64,000 nucleotides of DNA from Drosophila persimilis. Lineage: Eukaryota; Arthropoda; Insecta; Diptera; Drosophilidae. Positions within the stretch are counted from its first letter, which is position 1. The number at the start of each line of letters is the position of its first letter. The stretch lies in contig NW_020825294.1 in NCBI RefSeq assembly GCF_003286085.1, positions 10,810,501-10,874,500 of the forward strand, in the 5' to 3' direction. A program made the translations under genes and the position numbers. Under the pieces are notes generated by a model, which was not told where the DNA came from, made no database searches, and worked only from the letters and a program-made list of their open reading frames with translations. Positions 35,081 through 46,145 of the stretch are shown piece by piece.

Positions 35081-35251
35081 ATGCCTCTTAGGCTATCTGC
35101 CTCTCAGCAGTCTCAGAGACGCAAATTGAGAAACAGATCAAATAGAGATAGAAATTTAGGACATTTAGAAAAGGTCGAGTTTATTGAAAATAGGGAACTT
35201 TTAACAGATACAGGCCCTGAGTTCGTTGAACCCGCAGAAACCAAGAGCTAG
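35081..35251 (+). pseudogene. Helentron polyprotein, N-terminal fragment (56 aa)
   Basis: ATG at 35,081, 34 bp after the upstream Helentron end. It encodes a Ser/Arg/Gln-rich start (MPLRLSASQQSQRRK), then an acidic stretch, and stops at TAG 35,249. Position and composition suit the N-terminus of the Helentron protein. Absent from copy B, which starts further in. Confidence 0.5.
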
Positions 35252-35469
35252 ATACGGAGGGACGAAATAAGGTTACTGCTTGGCAAGTTTCAGGAGTAGG
35301 TCAGGAAGAGCAGGCAGCCGTCCCTGTTTAGCAGGTAGAGAATACTGTAGGCAATAGTGATGGCATAAATGCACAGAATAAACTAAAAGTGTCCGTGCGT
35401 CAGTCAAAACGTAGACGGAACCAACATGTAGACATGTAGAAAGAGTAGAATTGAGAACACGACAGGGGC

Positions 35470-36600
35470 AAGTGGCCAACACTGAGCGTCGGTTCAAACG
35501 GAGACGGAGCCAAAGGTATAGGGCTACAGAGCAAGCACAAAATACCGCCGAACATGTACTGAGTCGAACAGTCTCTCGCATTAGACGTTAGGAGCAAGTG
35601 GCCGATACTGTGCGTCGGTCCAGACGAAGACAGGACTCCGACTATAGGGCACGATAGCAAGAACAGAATACAGGTGAATATATAGTTAGAAGAACAGACT
35701 GACAGATTAGACATGAGGAGCAAGTGGCCGATACTGTGCGTCGGTCCAGACGGAGACAGGACCCTGACTATTGGACAAGAGAGGAGGAGCAGAATACTGT
35801 AGAACTTTTAGTTAGAGGAACAGACGCATAGATTAGAAATCAGGAGCAAGTGGCCGATACTGTGCGTCGGTCCAGACGTAGACTGGTCTTGGATTAAAGG
35901 ACAAGAGATCAGGAACAGAACACTGTAGAACATATAGTTAGAAGAACAGACGCACAGATTAGAAATGAGTAGATAGTGGCCGATACTGTGCGTCGGTCCA
36001 GACGGAGACAGGACCCTGACTATTGGACAAGAGAGGAGGAGCAGAATACTGTAGAACATATAGTTAGAGGAACAGACGCACAGATTAGAAATGAGGAGCA
36101 AGTGGCCGATACTGTGCGTCGGTCCAGACGTAGACTGGTCTTGGATTAAAGGACAAGAGATCAGGAACAGAACACTGTAGAACATATAGTTAGAAGAACA
36201 GACGCACAGATTAGAAATGAGTAGATAGTGGCCGATACTGTGCGTCGGTCCAGACGGAGACAGGACCCTGACTATTGGACAAGAGAGGAGGAGCAGAATA
36301 CTGTAGAACATATAGTTAGAGGAACAGACGCACAGATTAGAAATGAGGAGCAAGTGGCCGATACTATGCTTCGGTCCAGACGTAGACAGGACTTGGACTA
36401 TAGGATAAGAGAGCAGGAACAGAACACTGTAGCACATATAGTTAGGCGAACACACGCACAGATTAGACATGAGGAGCAAGTGGCCAATACTGTGCGTCGG
36501 TCCAGACGTAGACTGGACTTGCACTATAGGACAAGAGAGCAAGAATGGAATACAGAGAGGCGACAACGCATACGTTTAAATAATGTAAGGAGACGCATGT
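35470..36600 (+). repeat. 126-bp coding tandem repeat, copy A (about 9 units)
   Basis: GTGGCC anchors recur at 35472, 35598, 35724, 35850, 35976, 36102, 36228, 36354 and 36480, exactly 126 bp (42 codons) apart. In the sense frame each unit reads like VADTVRRSRRRQDPDYW followed by an acidic half ending NTVEHIVRGTDAQIR. Several units have stops. Arg-rich repeats of this style are known at the N-terminus of arthropod Helentron proteins (from memory). Confidence 0.85.
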
Positions 36601-36639
36601 TAGAAAGAGAGCAGGATAGAGTTCGCAGGGTCTAAGAAC

Positions 36640-38810
36640 GGAGCTTAGTAGATCGTAGGCGTATCTCGCGAGCACGAGATACAGTTAGAAATTGACGCTG
36701 TCAGAACTGCTAGTCAGAGAGTTAGCCAATATAGGAGCGATAGCAGCAATAGAGTTGAGCAGATTTTAAGAAACGCCCCCAGGAAGATAGGGGTCAGATA
36801 GAACCCAGTATCAGGCTTAGTGGCCTAGAAGCTCTGAATGTAGTTTATAACAGGAATGTAAAGCTGGGTCCTGATCAGGTTTGCCTTTCTTCCAAAGGCC
36901 TGTGGTTCCCCAAACAAATTTGTAAGATTCTTCGCGTCCTTTTAAAAAGTGAATGCGGGTTTAGTGGTGACATTTTCGCTGCTTAAAGGGGCTTACTCCA
37001 TTAGAGGAACGACTGATTTCTCCTCGACTTCAATTTATGATAATTAAGCCTATACTGCCTGGGGGGTGAGGTCAAAATGTCATTAAAGGGGCAGTGGTAA
37101 ACGTCCCTATTTCGGTAATCGCTATCGTCAAGGAGCTTCCACGAGCTTTCCATGAAGCCCAGGTAATTCAGCTCCACCTCAAACGCAGAAAAGAGTATCT
37201 TCATGCTTTCAAGGCTGAAACCATTAGACCTTCCAACATTTTTGAAGCACTTCGTTATTTAGTTACCATTGATTTGTATAAAAAGCATAATGTTGTAGTT
37301 AACGAGCAATGGATCTCTGGTTTCACATCCGATATTGTTCCTTTCGTAGCATCTCAACCAGACGCAGCCTTTTTAGAAAGTATGCAGAATAGAGATGGGA
37401 ATGTAGATACGGAGCCAGCCCATCCCGACGAGGAAGTAGAAGCCGAAGAGCTCAACCCTGGAGGTCAGGAAGCTCTGCTTGAAAACAACATACCATTTGA
37501 TGATAGGATTATCAAAATCGCACCAGGTCAAGGCCAACGACCTCTCGACATGACTCGGAAGAGATATCCTTTCCCACTATTTATGCAGGCGTCAAAAGAC
37601 AATCTTCGCAAAGTGGTACAACCATTGTTGGATCAGAGCTTCGAAATGTAGATAGGAGAGGTTATAGAACTGACAAACTATTCTTCAATTACAAGAAGTT
37701 TGAATTCATTAAGATTCGAAATTTCAATCTGCTTATGTAGGCGGAGCACTTCAAGTGCAGTAAAGGCAGCTAACGCTCTTAATGAGAATTCCATAGGCTT
37801 ATTAATCACGATGAGGGATATAGGGTTCTTCGTATAAGGTTATGGCCATGATTCGTCAGTTCGGCCTGCCGACTTTTTCCATTACTCTGTCTGCTGCTGA
37901 AACGCGGTGGCCTGAGTTGCTTGTTTTGCTAAAAAGAAAAAACAAAAAAAGCGAAGAAGAAGCAATAAATCTACCCTATTCCGAAAAGGAGCGTCTTATC
38001 AGGGCAGACCCAGTTACTTGTGCTAGGTATTTCGATTATAGGTATCGCGAAATTTTAAAAGTTATGAGGAATCGGGAGCCCTCCCGGGGAAAACTTCGTC
38101 ATCAAATATTATTGGCGTGTTGAATTCCAACAAAGAGGTTCCCCCCATATTCACGGCATGTTTTGGCTGAAAGATGCCCCAGCAGTGGACTTAACCAGTA
38201 CAGAGTCAATTTCAACAGTTATAGCCTTCATTAACAAACATATTACAGTAGATGTCACAGACTCTGAATTAGCTCCGTATGTTGAATACCAAAAGCATCG
38301 GCATAAGGACATGTCATGTCTTAAAACAGCCAATAAAAGTGGAACAAAAAATTGTAGATTCGGTATCCATACCCTCCAATCGCCGAAACGGAGATATTGA
38401 GTCCACTGCCGGAGGAAACTCCAAACCTTGATTTTCACCAAGGAAATTTTAAGATAATTAAAGACCTACTAAATTCTGATCAATCCTCTGATATGATTGA
38501 TCACTTGAGCATATTTGAGAACTTTCTTTCGCACGAACAAGAGAGCCTCAATTACGAGGACTACAAATATGCAATTTCTTCTGGTTTAAAGAAACCACCC
38601 ATTCTTCTAAAAAGGTCATTTGCTGAGATTTGCGTTAATGCTTATAATAAACACATCCTTTCAGTGCAAAGGGCCAATATGGATATCCAATACATTTTGA
38701 ACCCTTATGCATGCTATAGCTATATAATAAATTATATAAATAAAACCCAAAGGGGTATTTCAAAGCTTATGCGCGAGGCGGCAAAAGAAGTTCAAGGGGG
38801 CAATTAACGC
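36640..38810 (+). pseudogene. Helentron Rep region (DUF6570-like plus HUH nuclease), copy A
   Basis: 36,840-37,651 encodes WFPKQICKILRVLL, then NVPISVIAIVKELPRAF and LKRRKEYLHAFKAETIRP, a DUF6570-type domain. 37,842-38,123 starts the Helitron-like Rep domain (MIRQFGLPTFSITLSAAETR, DPVTCARYFDYRY). A frameshift at about 38,103 precedes the HUH motif FQQRGSPHIHGMFW (38,128-38,166). 38,397-38,807 includes NMDIQYILNPYACYSYIINY with the Rep tyrosines. Several stops separate the pieces. Confidence 0.85.
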
Positions 38811-39160
38811 ACGGTCAAAGCGCAGCCATAGTAACGGATCTTCTTGGACCCCAATTCAGAATCATACAAAAAGTTTTCAATACCATCAAAACGAACAAGT
38901 TACTATTGACCGAAAACAGTTTCAGATTGTAGCTGCAGAAGCTATAACTATTCATAAGAGTCAGTGAGCAACATACAGCAAAGTGGTCGTTCACACTTCA
39001 TCCAATATGCAAAAAGACGCATTGTATGTAGCTTGTAGTAGGCCCACTACTGCGAACGGACTTTATATCGTTGGACCACTCATTCCTTCGAGACCCAAGC
39101 GGGACTGTCCTGTCGCGAAAGAGATGGAGAACTTGCGTTCCGCTAAGTTACTTCACTTAC
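38811..39160 (+). pseudogene. Helentron helicase remnant, copy A
   Basis: Only the end of the Pif1-type helicase remains: AITIHKSQ (motif V-like, then TGA in place of Gly) and KDALYVACSRPTTANGLYIVG (motif VI-like). The Walker A and B parts are absent, so about 1 kb or more was deleted between 38,807 and 38,930. Confidence 0.75.
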
Positions 39161-39650
39161 TTACTTCATTAAATATTTTCTTCCATAATACGGAAAGCTT
39201 GCACTGCCATTTTATCGATGTCTGTTCTGATCAGCTAATGCTCAAATCTTCTATTTTATTCTTCGTTGAGGCTTCCACATACTCGGATTCCCAGTCCGTA
39301 GCCAGCGAAGCTAGACCGAAAAGAGGCATTCTAAATTTGTTAGGAATGAACTTATGAATCATTGTAGTATTATTGAAAGCAATCGATATTATGCGGATTC
39401 CGGGAACTTAGCATCTCATCAGTGTTTGAGTATGCTTTGTTTAAGTACAAATCTGTCGGTTGTTATTTACAGAACCCCCACGTATCCGTTGAGAAAGTTT
39501 GAAGCAGAATTTGAGGTCTTATTTCAACGGTATCAATTTTTAGATAGAAATTCCGTAGTATTAGGAAATTCTAATTTATGCCTTCGTTCCCTTTCAGGCT
39601 GCTGTAAGACAATTTATCGCCACTGCGCGCACCTTCGAGACTATCTATAG
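39161..39650 (+). pseudogene. Helentron endonuclease (EEP/AP-type) remnant, copy A
   Basis: Pieces such as FFHNTESLHCHFIDV, ILFFVEASTYS and VIYRTPTYP resemble an EEP-fold endonuclease (N-R-SL near the start, E in FVET). The catalytic tail is missing and there is a stop at 39,355. Confidence 0.65.
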
Positions 39651-40123
39651 TTATCATAGTGGAATTTAAGTTAATGTTAGAGAGGCAGAAGATTCGATTT
39701 GTTTGGTAATCAGACATTAGTGTAAATATTTAATATTTTGTATTTTTTTTATTTTGTTAATTAAGTTTGTCTGACATAGGTTTATTATTAATCATTTCTA
39801 TGTATATAGGTGTTCATGCTAGTCTAGATATTTTTTATAAAGGATTGGAATCCTTTTTTTAATTTTTGGGGAATATGGAGTTTAAAAATGCTTTTAAAAG
39901 CAGCTCAAATCGACTCGCAGGTCTCCAAAATTATATTTTGGCTAGAGTGACTCCATTGCATCGTGATGGCCTGCCCGTGGTATTCCCTGGGTACCAATTT
40001 AAAGTAATATTAATATATTTTATAGCTTACATATGTAGATCATAAGCTCACGTATATACTGACTGAGTACCGTGTATAAAGTAGGGGTATACAGTAGCTC
40101 ACAACGTTCCCCCTCGTCTTTTC
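39651..40123 (+). other. Helentron 3' non-coding region, copy A
   Basis: AT-rich 3' part ending in a short inverted repeat (GTATAAAGTAGGGGTATAC) and CAACGTTCCCCCTCGT. Copy B differs by an extra segment of about 70 bp near 54,170-54,240. Confidence 0.65.
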
Positions 40124-40167
40124 GTCCACTAATTACAATTTTCCCGTTCCACTCCGATTTTTCTGCA

Positions 40168-40218
40168 GCCACTCGGTTTTAATATTTTTCTCCGCGAACG
40201 CGTCCATTCAACTCCGCA
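40168..40218 (+). repeat. Direct repeat flanking the P-like gene, left
   Basis: GCCACTCGGT...CCGCGAACGCGTCCATT...ACTCCGCA. Matched at 42,665-42,713 and, in part, at 46,155-46,190. The copy B pair is 54,650-54,700 and 57,013-57,061. Confidence 0.75.
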
Positions 40219-40260
40219 ACTCCGTATAATTCAATCGTAAAATCGTTTGCTATTCTGAGG

Positions 40261-42537
40261 ATGGGTGAAATCCATGATAAATGGATTAAAAACCTAAGCA
40301 TATCAAAATACAACACACGCTCCCGAGTACGCGCGAAGCATTTCAAGGAGGAGTGTATTTTGAACGGGAGACTTCGAACAGGAAGTGTTCCAACCGAAAA
40401 TTTGGTTAAGTTAGTTTCCCTATGAGCGCCTAGTTCTCAGAGACTATAAGAGCTAGAGCAACCAAATTTGGTATGCACATTCCTATGATATCGAACCTGC
40501 ACAAATGTGTTTCAAAATGACGCCCCACCCCCTTCCGGATTATTATTATAGACAAAAGTAACAAATCAATTTGCAGTGGCTACGCAGCGCCCGTCGACAC
40601 GTTCTGACTGATTTTCTGTCTCCCTCGCACGCACTCTGTCGTTTAATGTAGCCATACTGACTATGTATCGGGTATAAATGTAGAGTTTCGGCCGCATCAG
40701 CAACTCACAACGTAACAGGGGAACGTACTTTATTACTTACTTATTTATTACTTACTTACTTATTATTATTATTTATTATTACTTTATTGTACTTTATTAT
40801 TAAACATATTAAAATGTTACTAAATACTTTTATTTACATTTTTGTTAATTTAGGACATAAGCCATTGTTTGAGAACTCGCTCAGCAATTGTCAAAAAAGG
40901 CATTGTTTCAATAGAAGATATTGAAAACAAAACTGCCGATCTATCAATAGATAATATTGAAAACACTAACATAGATCAATCAATAGATAATATTGAAAAG
41001 ACTAACAGATCAATCAATCAATAGATAATATCGATATCAAGCACAATGAAGATACATATTTTCCAGATGAATCCGGCTTTGAATCTCTGGAAAAGAAATT
41101 CAAAGCCCTAAAGGAGGAAAATATTTCCCAAAAAAAGGAAATTACAAATTTGCATGCAAAATTGCACGCATTCACTGTCCAAAATGAAAAATATGTACAA
41201 AAAATAAACGATATAGAAAACGAAATTTCTCAACATAATCAACGAGCCCGAACAGGGCTCATGAAAAAAAAACAATGTATTATTTCGCTGCCGCTCCAAG
41301 TATTTGAGCCTGGCTTTCAAGGCGAACATATTGAAAAGTTGAAGAAACTTGTACAAAAAATGGATAAGTCACAGAAATTGTGCACTAATTTTTGATGAAA
41401 TGATCATTCAACCAGAAATATTTTATCTTGCGAATATTGACCGAGCAATTGCTTACGTAGACCTGGGAGATGGAATTCGCGATAAGGAACAATACTCCTC
41501 CCAAGCCACTGGAATGTTGACCTTCCTTGTTAGAGGGCTGGTCAGTGATCATAGCTATTTTGTTAACTCAATATTCATTAAAAAAATGTAAATCAAAAAT
41601 ACGCCCAAGCCATTGCTCAGGCGGTTAAGTGTTGCACTGCAGCCGGCTTAAATGTCCGCGCTATAGTCTGCGATCAGGCAGCAGTAAACAAGGCGGCTCT
41701 TGAAAAAATAGACCGTGAAAGATTGATCAATCCGCCAGTCCCTCAGTTCGTGTGCGATTACGTACATCTATTCAAGAGTGTTAAAAATAACTTCTTGAAA
41801 CACGACCTAATTACAACAGTCGGAAAAGCGACTGGAAAGTTATCAAAAAATTTTATGAAGTCGATTCATTAAATTCTTTTCGTTTGGCACCTAACTTACA
41901 GAAAAGCACACAAAACCAATTTGGCGGTCAACATATTTTCAAGAACGGTCAGCACAGGCACTCAAATGTTTACTGATCGTGGTACTTTTGAAGACATGGA
42001 TGCAGCCATTGCTACATCCATGTTTTTAAAAAGTATGAACGATGGTTTCGATGTATTGAACAATACATACTGCCATGAATACTGGATGAATTCGTAAGTT
42101 ATTTGGGAAAGATTAAATTCGGCCCCCATAAAATAACTGAATCAGATTCTCAAGCCAGTTGCCTGAAAAGGCTGATTTGAAACTTGCAAAAGAATCAATC
42201 ATATTACAAAAGATCTTTTATATCTTATAAAAAAAGTAAATACCAGGGGTTTTAACCAAGATTCCAAGAAGAATATTTTAATAGCTTAAAGCGCGAAATT
42301 GGGTGGCAATATGATAGCCCAACAGCAGCTCAGTTGGTTCAGCACCGGCCTCTAGAAATACCTGAAAAGGTAAACTTGGAGGAAACTTACATTAAACAGC
42401 ATGGACTAATTCCATATCAAACGGAAAGTTTGAATCGCCCAATTGGTAAAATTGCGGAATTCGCTGCTGTAAGAAACACATTAGGAATAGTTCTGTGCGA
42501 ACTGAACATTGAATGTACTGAATCTGTTGAATGTTGA
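40261..42537 (+). pseudogene. P-like transposase (THAP9 family) remnant, copy A
   Basis: Exon 0 at 40,261-40,404 encodes the C-terminal half of a THAP domain (W..NL...SRVRAKHFKEECI, then LRTGSVPTENL) and ends at a GTTAAG donor. An acceptor TTAATTTAG precedes 40,853. The next exon has an Asn/Ile/Asp repeat and a heptad-rich coiled coil (FKALKEENISQKKEITNLHA). The catalytic region has IFDEMIIQPEIFY, VRAIVCDQAAVNKAAL and FVCDYVHLFKSVKNNFL, matching the P-family DEM and D-x-H/LLK signatures. Multiple frameshifts. Confidence 0.7.
40418..40735 (+). mobile_element. DINE-1-like 3' fragment inside the P-like intron, copy A
   Basis: From TGAGCGCCTAGTTCTCAGAG to the hairpin/3' end CAGCAACTCACAACGT. The end is disrupted by an AACAGGGGAACG insertion and a TTACTTA-type microsatellite (40,735-40,800). 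Confidence 0.75.
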
Positions 42538-42664
42538 ATCTGTCAAAGAAAAGTAGTTCCTGATGGAAAGAGCCTCCGTGGAATTAAAAATCCAACACAA
42601 GCTCTTTTTGAACATTCTTTAAATCATATTCAAATATTTACTGAATGCTTCAAAACCACTCCAT

Positions 42665-43660
42665 GCCACTCGGTCTAAATCTTTTTCTCCGAACGCGTCC
42701 ATTTAACTCCGCACTCTCTGATCGACCTGCACGTTTTTCAGCTCAGAACCGGCGTTCTGCTGGCTCTGCCGTCAGGCTGGCGCCCTTGTTTTCACTCTCT
42801 TTTGGCGTCTGTTGCTGCGCCGGTGACTTTCGTCTCTCTTTCCCGCTGCTGGCGCGTCGTTGATGTTGGCTTGCGGCTCTCGTCGTTTCTCTTCTGCCGC
42901 TGCTGCGTCGATGCTGTCGGCTTGCGGTTCTCGTCGTTTCGTTCTTTTGATTGCCGTTGTTTCGTTGCTTGCTGACTTACGGTTCTCGGCGTTTTCGTCG
43001 TCTCTCTTCTGCCGCTGCTGCGTCGTTTTTGTTGGGTTTTGGTTCTCGGCGTTTTCGTCGTCTCTCTTCTGAGGACAGATGAAGGGCTCTTCTGTTAGTT
43101 GGCATTTGTTTTCATGCTCCGTCTTGTCGACTTTCTGAAATCCCTCCTTCCCGCAGAATTGGCAATTATTTTTGAACTGCTGCTTTGCTTTGTAACCAGG
43201 GAGAGCGAGCTATCCACCCCTTCGGAGCGGTGTACATACATACATATGTGTACACACCGTCCTCCGAAAGGTGTACACGGCTTATTTGTTGATTGACCTG
43301 TACTCCGGTATAGTATTTCTGGTTTTCCTGGTGGATCGCCGAAGCCGCTGCTGTTGCAGTCTTTTATGCTGCCTGTCTTTTTTCTTTTTTTCCGAAGGGT
43401 CCTTGCCATTTATTTCTTTCAAAATTTTAAATTAAACGTGGGCCTCTCTCGACACGACGTCATTCGCAGTGGCGTTGACGATGGTTGTGCGAATTGGTGG
43501 CGAGTTGCCGGTGGCTCCACCGGCTCTTCTAACTGCTAAGTTCCGTTTTCTGCAGAGCTGTTATCAATTTCCACTTGTGCAAGGCTGCCGATGCACTCAG
43601 AGTCCGTTTGTGCAGGGCTGCCGATGCACTCAGAGTGCGTTTGTGCAGGGCTGCCAATGT
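42665..43660 (+). repeat. Unassigned repeat block, copy A (end of the duplicated unit)
   Basis: Starts with the direct repeat, then Ser/Leu-coding TCGTCGTTTC-rich sequence, a palindrome (about 43,216-43,270), and two to three 36-bp units (GTGCAGGGCTGCCGATGCAC-type) at 43,575-43,660. The part from GCACGTTTTTCAGCTCAGAA to GTTGGCTT recurs at 46,217-46,410. Frames are low complexity and not believable proteins. Copy B is 57,013-57,602 plus 60,646-61,039. Confidence 0.6.
43216..43270. repeat. Palindrome with TACATACATA loop; empty insertion site
   Basis: CCTTCGGAGCGGTGTACA and its imperfect inverse TGTACACACCGTCCTCCGAA flank a loop of TACATA repeats. In copy B the errantivirus inserted in this loop at TACA, so this is the unoccupied version of that site. 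Confidence 0.8.
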
Positions 43661-44002
43661 ACTAGTCCGTTTGAGTGCTCGCGGTCCCACTAACGTTTGC
43701 AGATATCGGCCTCGAGCTGCTCCCTAGCCAAACAGACCGCTAGGTGCTTCTCGGCTGCAGCTACTTCCAAATTTGCTTCTACCAATGAACCGAATTCCGG
43801 CCGTAGATACGCAGCAAAATTTCCACACGTAGCTGCACCTCCTGCAGCTGTGCCTTGGTGAGGTGGCTCGACTCGAAGGGGGAGTAAAGAAAGTTAAATA
43901 TGTTTGTTTTATTCATAAAGCTTTGCACAGTGAAATGTTATGTAAGAATCGAGAACCAGATCGCAATCAGATGTATCAGTGTGGTATATTGGTATTTAAA
44001 AA
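43661..44002. other. Unassigned sequence after copy A
   Basis: Minus-strand pieces resemble a retroelement gag-like stretch (LTKAQLQEVQLRVEILLR, about 43,870-43,800) with stops. Too little to assign. Confidence 0.3.
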
Positions 44003-44783
44003 CGAGGGGGAACGTTGTGAGTTGCTGCGGACACCGCAACTCTACAGTTATACCCAATACTAAGTCAGTATGGCTCTCCTCCGGCAGACGGCGCTAATAT
44101 TAAACGACACGACAAAGAATGCGTGCGAGAGAGACAGCAAATCAGTCTGAGCGTGACGTCGCTGTGTAGCCACTGCAAATTGATTTGTTCCTTTTGGCTA
44201 TAAAAATGATCTGATCTGATCCAGATTCAGCAATCAGATAGATATGGTCGTTATCTATGATTCTGCGTTTTTAGTTTTCACAAATCTGTGGATGCAACAG
44301 ATTTTCGTCCTTTGTGGGGGCGGAAGGGGGTGGGGCGAAATTTTGAGATATACGTTTTATAGTGAGATCTAACAGGAGTGCGGATACTAAATTTGGTTAC
44401 TCTAGCCTTAATAGTCTCTGAGATTTGTGAATATCCCCATCCTTTGCGGGGGCGGAAGGGGGTGTGCCGAAATTTTGAAACAAACTCGTCTCGGTCCGGT
44501 CTCGGTCTCGGTCTCAGTGACATATCACAGAAGTCTGGATCGAAAACATCGTTGCTCTAGCTCTTATAGTCTTTGAGCATTAGGCGCTGAAGGGGACGGA
44601 CAGACGGACGGACGGACAGACGGACAGACAGACATGGCTCAATCGACTCGGCTATTGATGCTGATCAAGAATATATATACTTTATGGGGTCGGAAACGAT
44701 TCCTTCAGGACGTTACACACATCCACTTTTACCACAAATCTAATATACCCCAATACTCATTTTGAGTATCGGGTATAAAAATA
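44003..44783 (-). mobile_element. DINE-1-like non-autonomous Helentron, internally deleted
   Basis: Reads 3' to 5' on the plus strand: AACGAGGGGGAACGTTGTGAG at 44,001, the hairpin, TATACCCAATACT, the CGCCCC-rich middle, then the 5' end TTTGAGTATCGGGTATAAAAA at 44,761-44,783. About 780 bp against about 1,090 for full-length copies. Confidence 0.88.
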
Positions 44784-45380
44784 CTGATCTAAAATATTGA
44801 AAAGGAAAAAGATTTACGTGTAATTTAATAAATTGAAATATATTTTTCATTATTTTCTATTTTTTCATATTTTCATATTTTTCTAGTCAGTATTTTACCT
44901 TACAATTTATATTTTATACGATAGAAGATTTTTGATAAATGTTTGCATCTCCGTTTCTAAAGCATAACAGTGCTAAAAAAGTAAACAATCTTTGCATTTT
45001 ATTCATATTATTATTATTATTCATATTTAAGTGTTAAAATGGGTATTTATTTCTATGTTCAGTCGGTGGGTCAACCCTATCAGGCCCGTTGGCTTTTTTT
45101 TATCAACGGCTGGGGTTTGTTTCCTATCAGCAACTGGCGAAGACCTTCCTCGAACTTTCCAATCAGTTTTCGGTCATCGCGATTCCGACGATATGCAACG
45201 CATTGCAAAATTTTTGGACAATAACCGCGAAACCATGGAAGAAGATCACTCCGTAATGGATTTTGAAGCGCTTGATGAGTTTCAAGATCCTGCTCCGTTC
45301 GTTTTGCTCATGGACGAGTGGTACCTGCCTGAGCAGATACCTTCTGTAAGTACTACATACAATTGACATATGTATTGTAA
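44784..45380 (+). other. Coding-like fragment of unknown origin ending in a splice donor
   Basis: AT-rich to 45,030. Then about 45,150-45,345 has a frame with protein-like composition (GHRDSDDMQRIAKFLDNN, later FVLLMDEWYLPEQIPS) followed by GTAAGT at 45,347. I do not recognise it. It could be a captured host exon or part of a transposon gene. The upstream half is in another frame. Confidence 0.35.
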
Positions 45381-46145
45381 GGAAGCGATCCTGGGGTTGG
45401 GGTACGTATCTCAGTCTACTCCAGGGTCGAAATTACAGCAATATTTTTAATTTGCCGGGACTCCGAATTGCGGACCGGCGATCGAGGTGAAGGAGAACCG
45501 TACGGGGCGTGTCAGCCGGTTTCGCCGAGAACGCTTAGGCAATCGCCGAATAGCGCTTTCAGGATCCCATCAGACTCAGAATTACTACGAATGTCTTTGC
45601 TTTGCGGAGATACCGACAAGTATCACCGAGAGTGCCTAGGCTATCGCCGGATAGCGCTCTCGGGACCCTGCCGGACTAAGAATTACCACGAAGTTCTTTG
45701 CTAGGCTGACAACCCTTACGGGACCCTGTCGGCCTAAGAATTACTACGAAGCGGAAGGGGGCTTTGCTATGAGGAAATACCGACAGGTATCGCCGAGAGT
45801 ACCTAGCCTAATGCCGGACAGTACTTACAGGACCCTGTCGGTCTACTGGGATCATACGGGGCGCCAACAGGTGTCACCGAGAACGCCTAGGCAATCGCCG
45901 GACAGCGGCCTCGGGATCCTACTGGGCTACAAACTACGGGAGGGGGATCACGCGGGAGCGCCAACAGGTATCCCTAAGGGCGCCTAGGCAGTCACCGGAT
46001 AGCGGCACCTGAGATCCTGTTGGGTAACGAACGAATACGGATCACCACGTAGGTGGGACAAGAGGAGACTAGGGCCAGAGGCGTAAGGATGTGCAGAGAA
46101 GGCGAAGATCCGGACATCCAGTTTCCCTAGTGTATAGATTGTTGG
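45381..46145. repeat. GC-rich diverged tandem-repeat block, second copy
   Basis: Units of about 90-100 bp with the cores CTATCGCCGGATAGC and GGGACCCTGTCGG or GGGATCCTGTTGGG, as at 33,420-33,760. It begins with GGAAGCGATCCTGGGG, also seen at about 25,820. Confidence 0.55.

Larger units (their letters stand above)
35047..40123 (+). mobile_element. Coding Helentron (Helitron2), copy A, dead
   Basis: The order of coding remnants is a basic N-terminus, 42-aa repeats, DUF6570-like, HUH Rep, helicase tail and AP-type endonuclease. This is the endonuclease-bearing Helitron type called Helentron. Its 3' end, CTCACAACGTTCCCCCTCGT at about 40,100-40,119, is the same as that of the DINE-1-like copies. 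Frameshifts, stops and loss of most of the helicase make it inactive. From 35,299 rightward it is duplicated at 46,999. Confidence 0.88.
40124..42664 (+). mobile_element. P-element/THAP-type DNA transposon, copy A (dead)
   Basis: Contains a THAP zinc-finger exon, an intron, a leucine-zipper region and a P-type catalytic region, flanked by a direct repeat of about 50 bp (40,168-40,218 and 42,665-42,713) that is too long for an 8-bp P target duplication. A DINE-1-like fragment sits in the first intron. P-type terminal inverted repeats were not identified. The domain order is that of P-element transposase (THAP, zipper, RNase H-like). Confidence 0.7.

Noticed and set aside
35808..36566. 252-aa minus-strand frame (Cys/Ser/Leu-rich) and the similar 50,491-50,994 frame
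   Set aside because: Same antisense artefact in copy A and at the end of the copy B array.
39354..39650. 98-aa frame as a separate gene (also 53,782-54,078)
   Set aside because: It is the continuation of the Helentron endonuclease after a stop, identical in both copies.
42860..43072. Ser/Ala/Phe-rich frames (also at 57,208)
   Set aside because: Low-complexity translation of TCGTCGTTTC-type repeats; the frame is not constrained between related copies.
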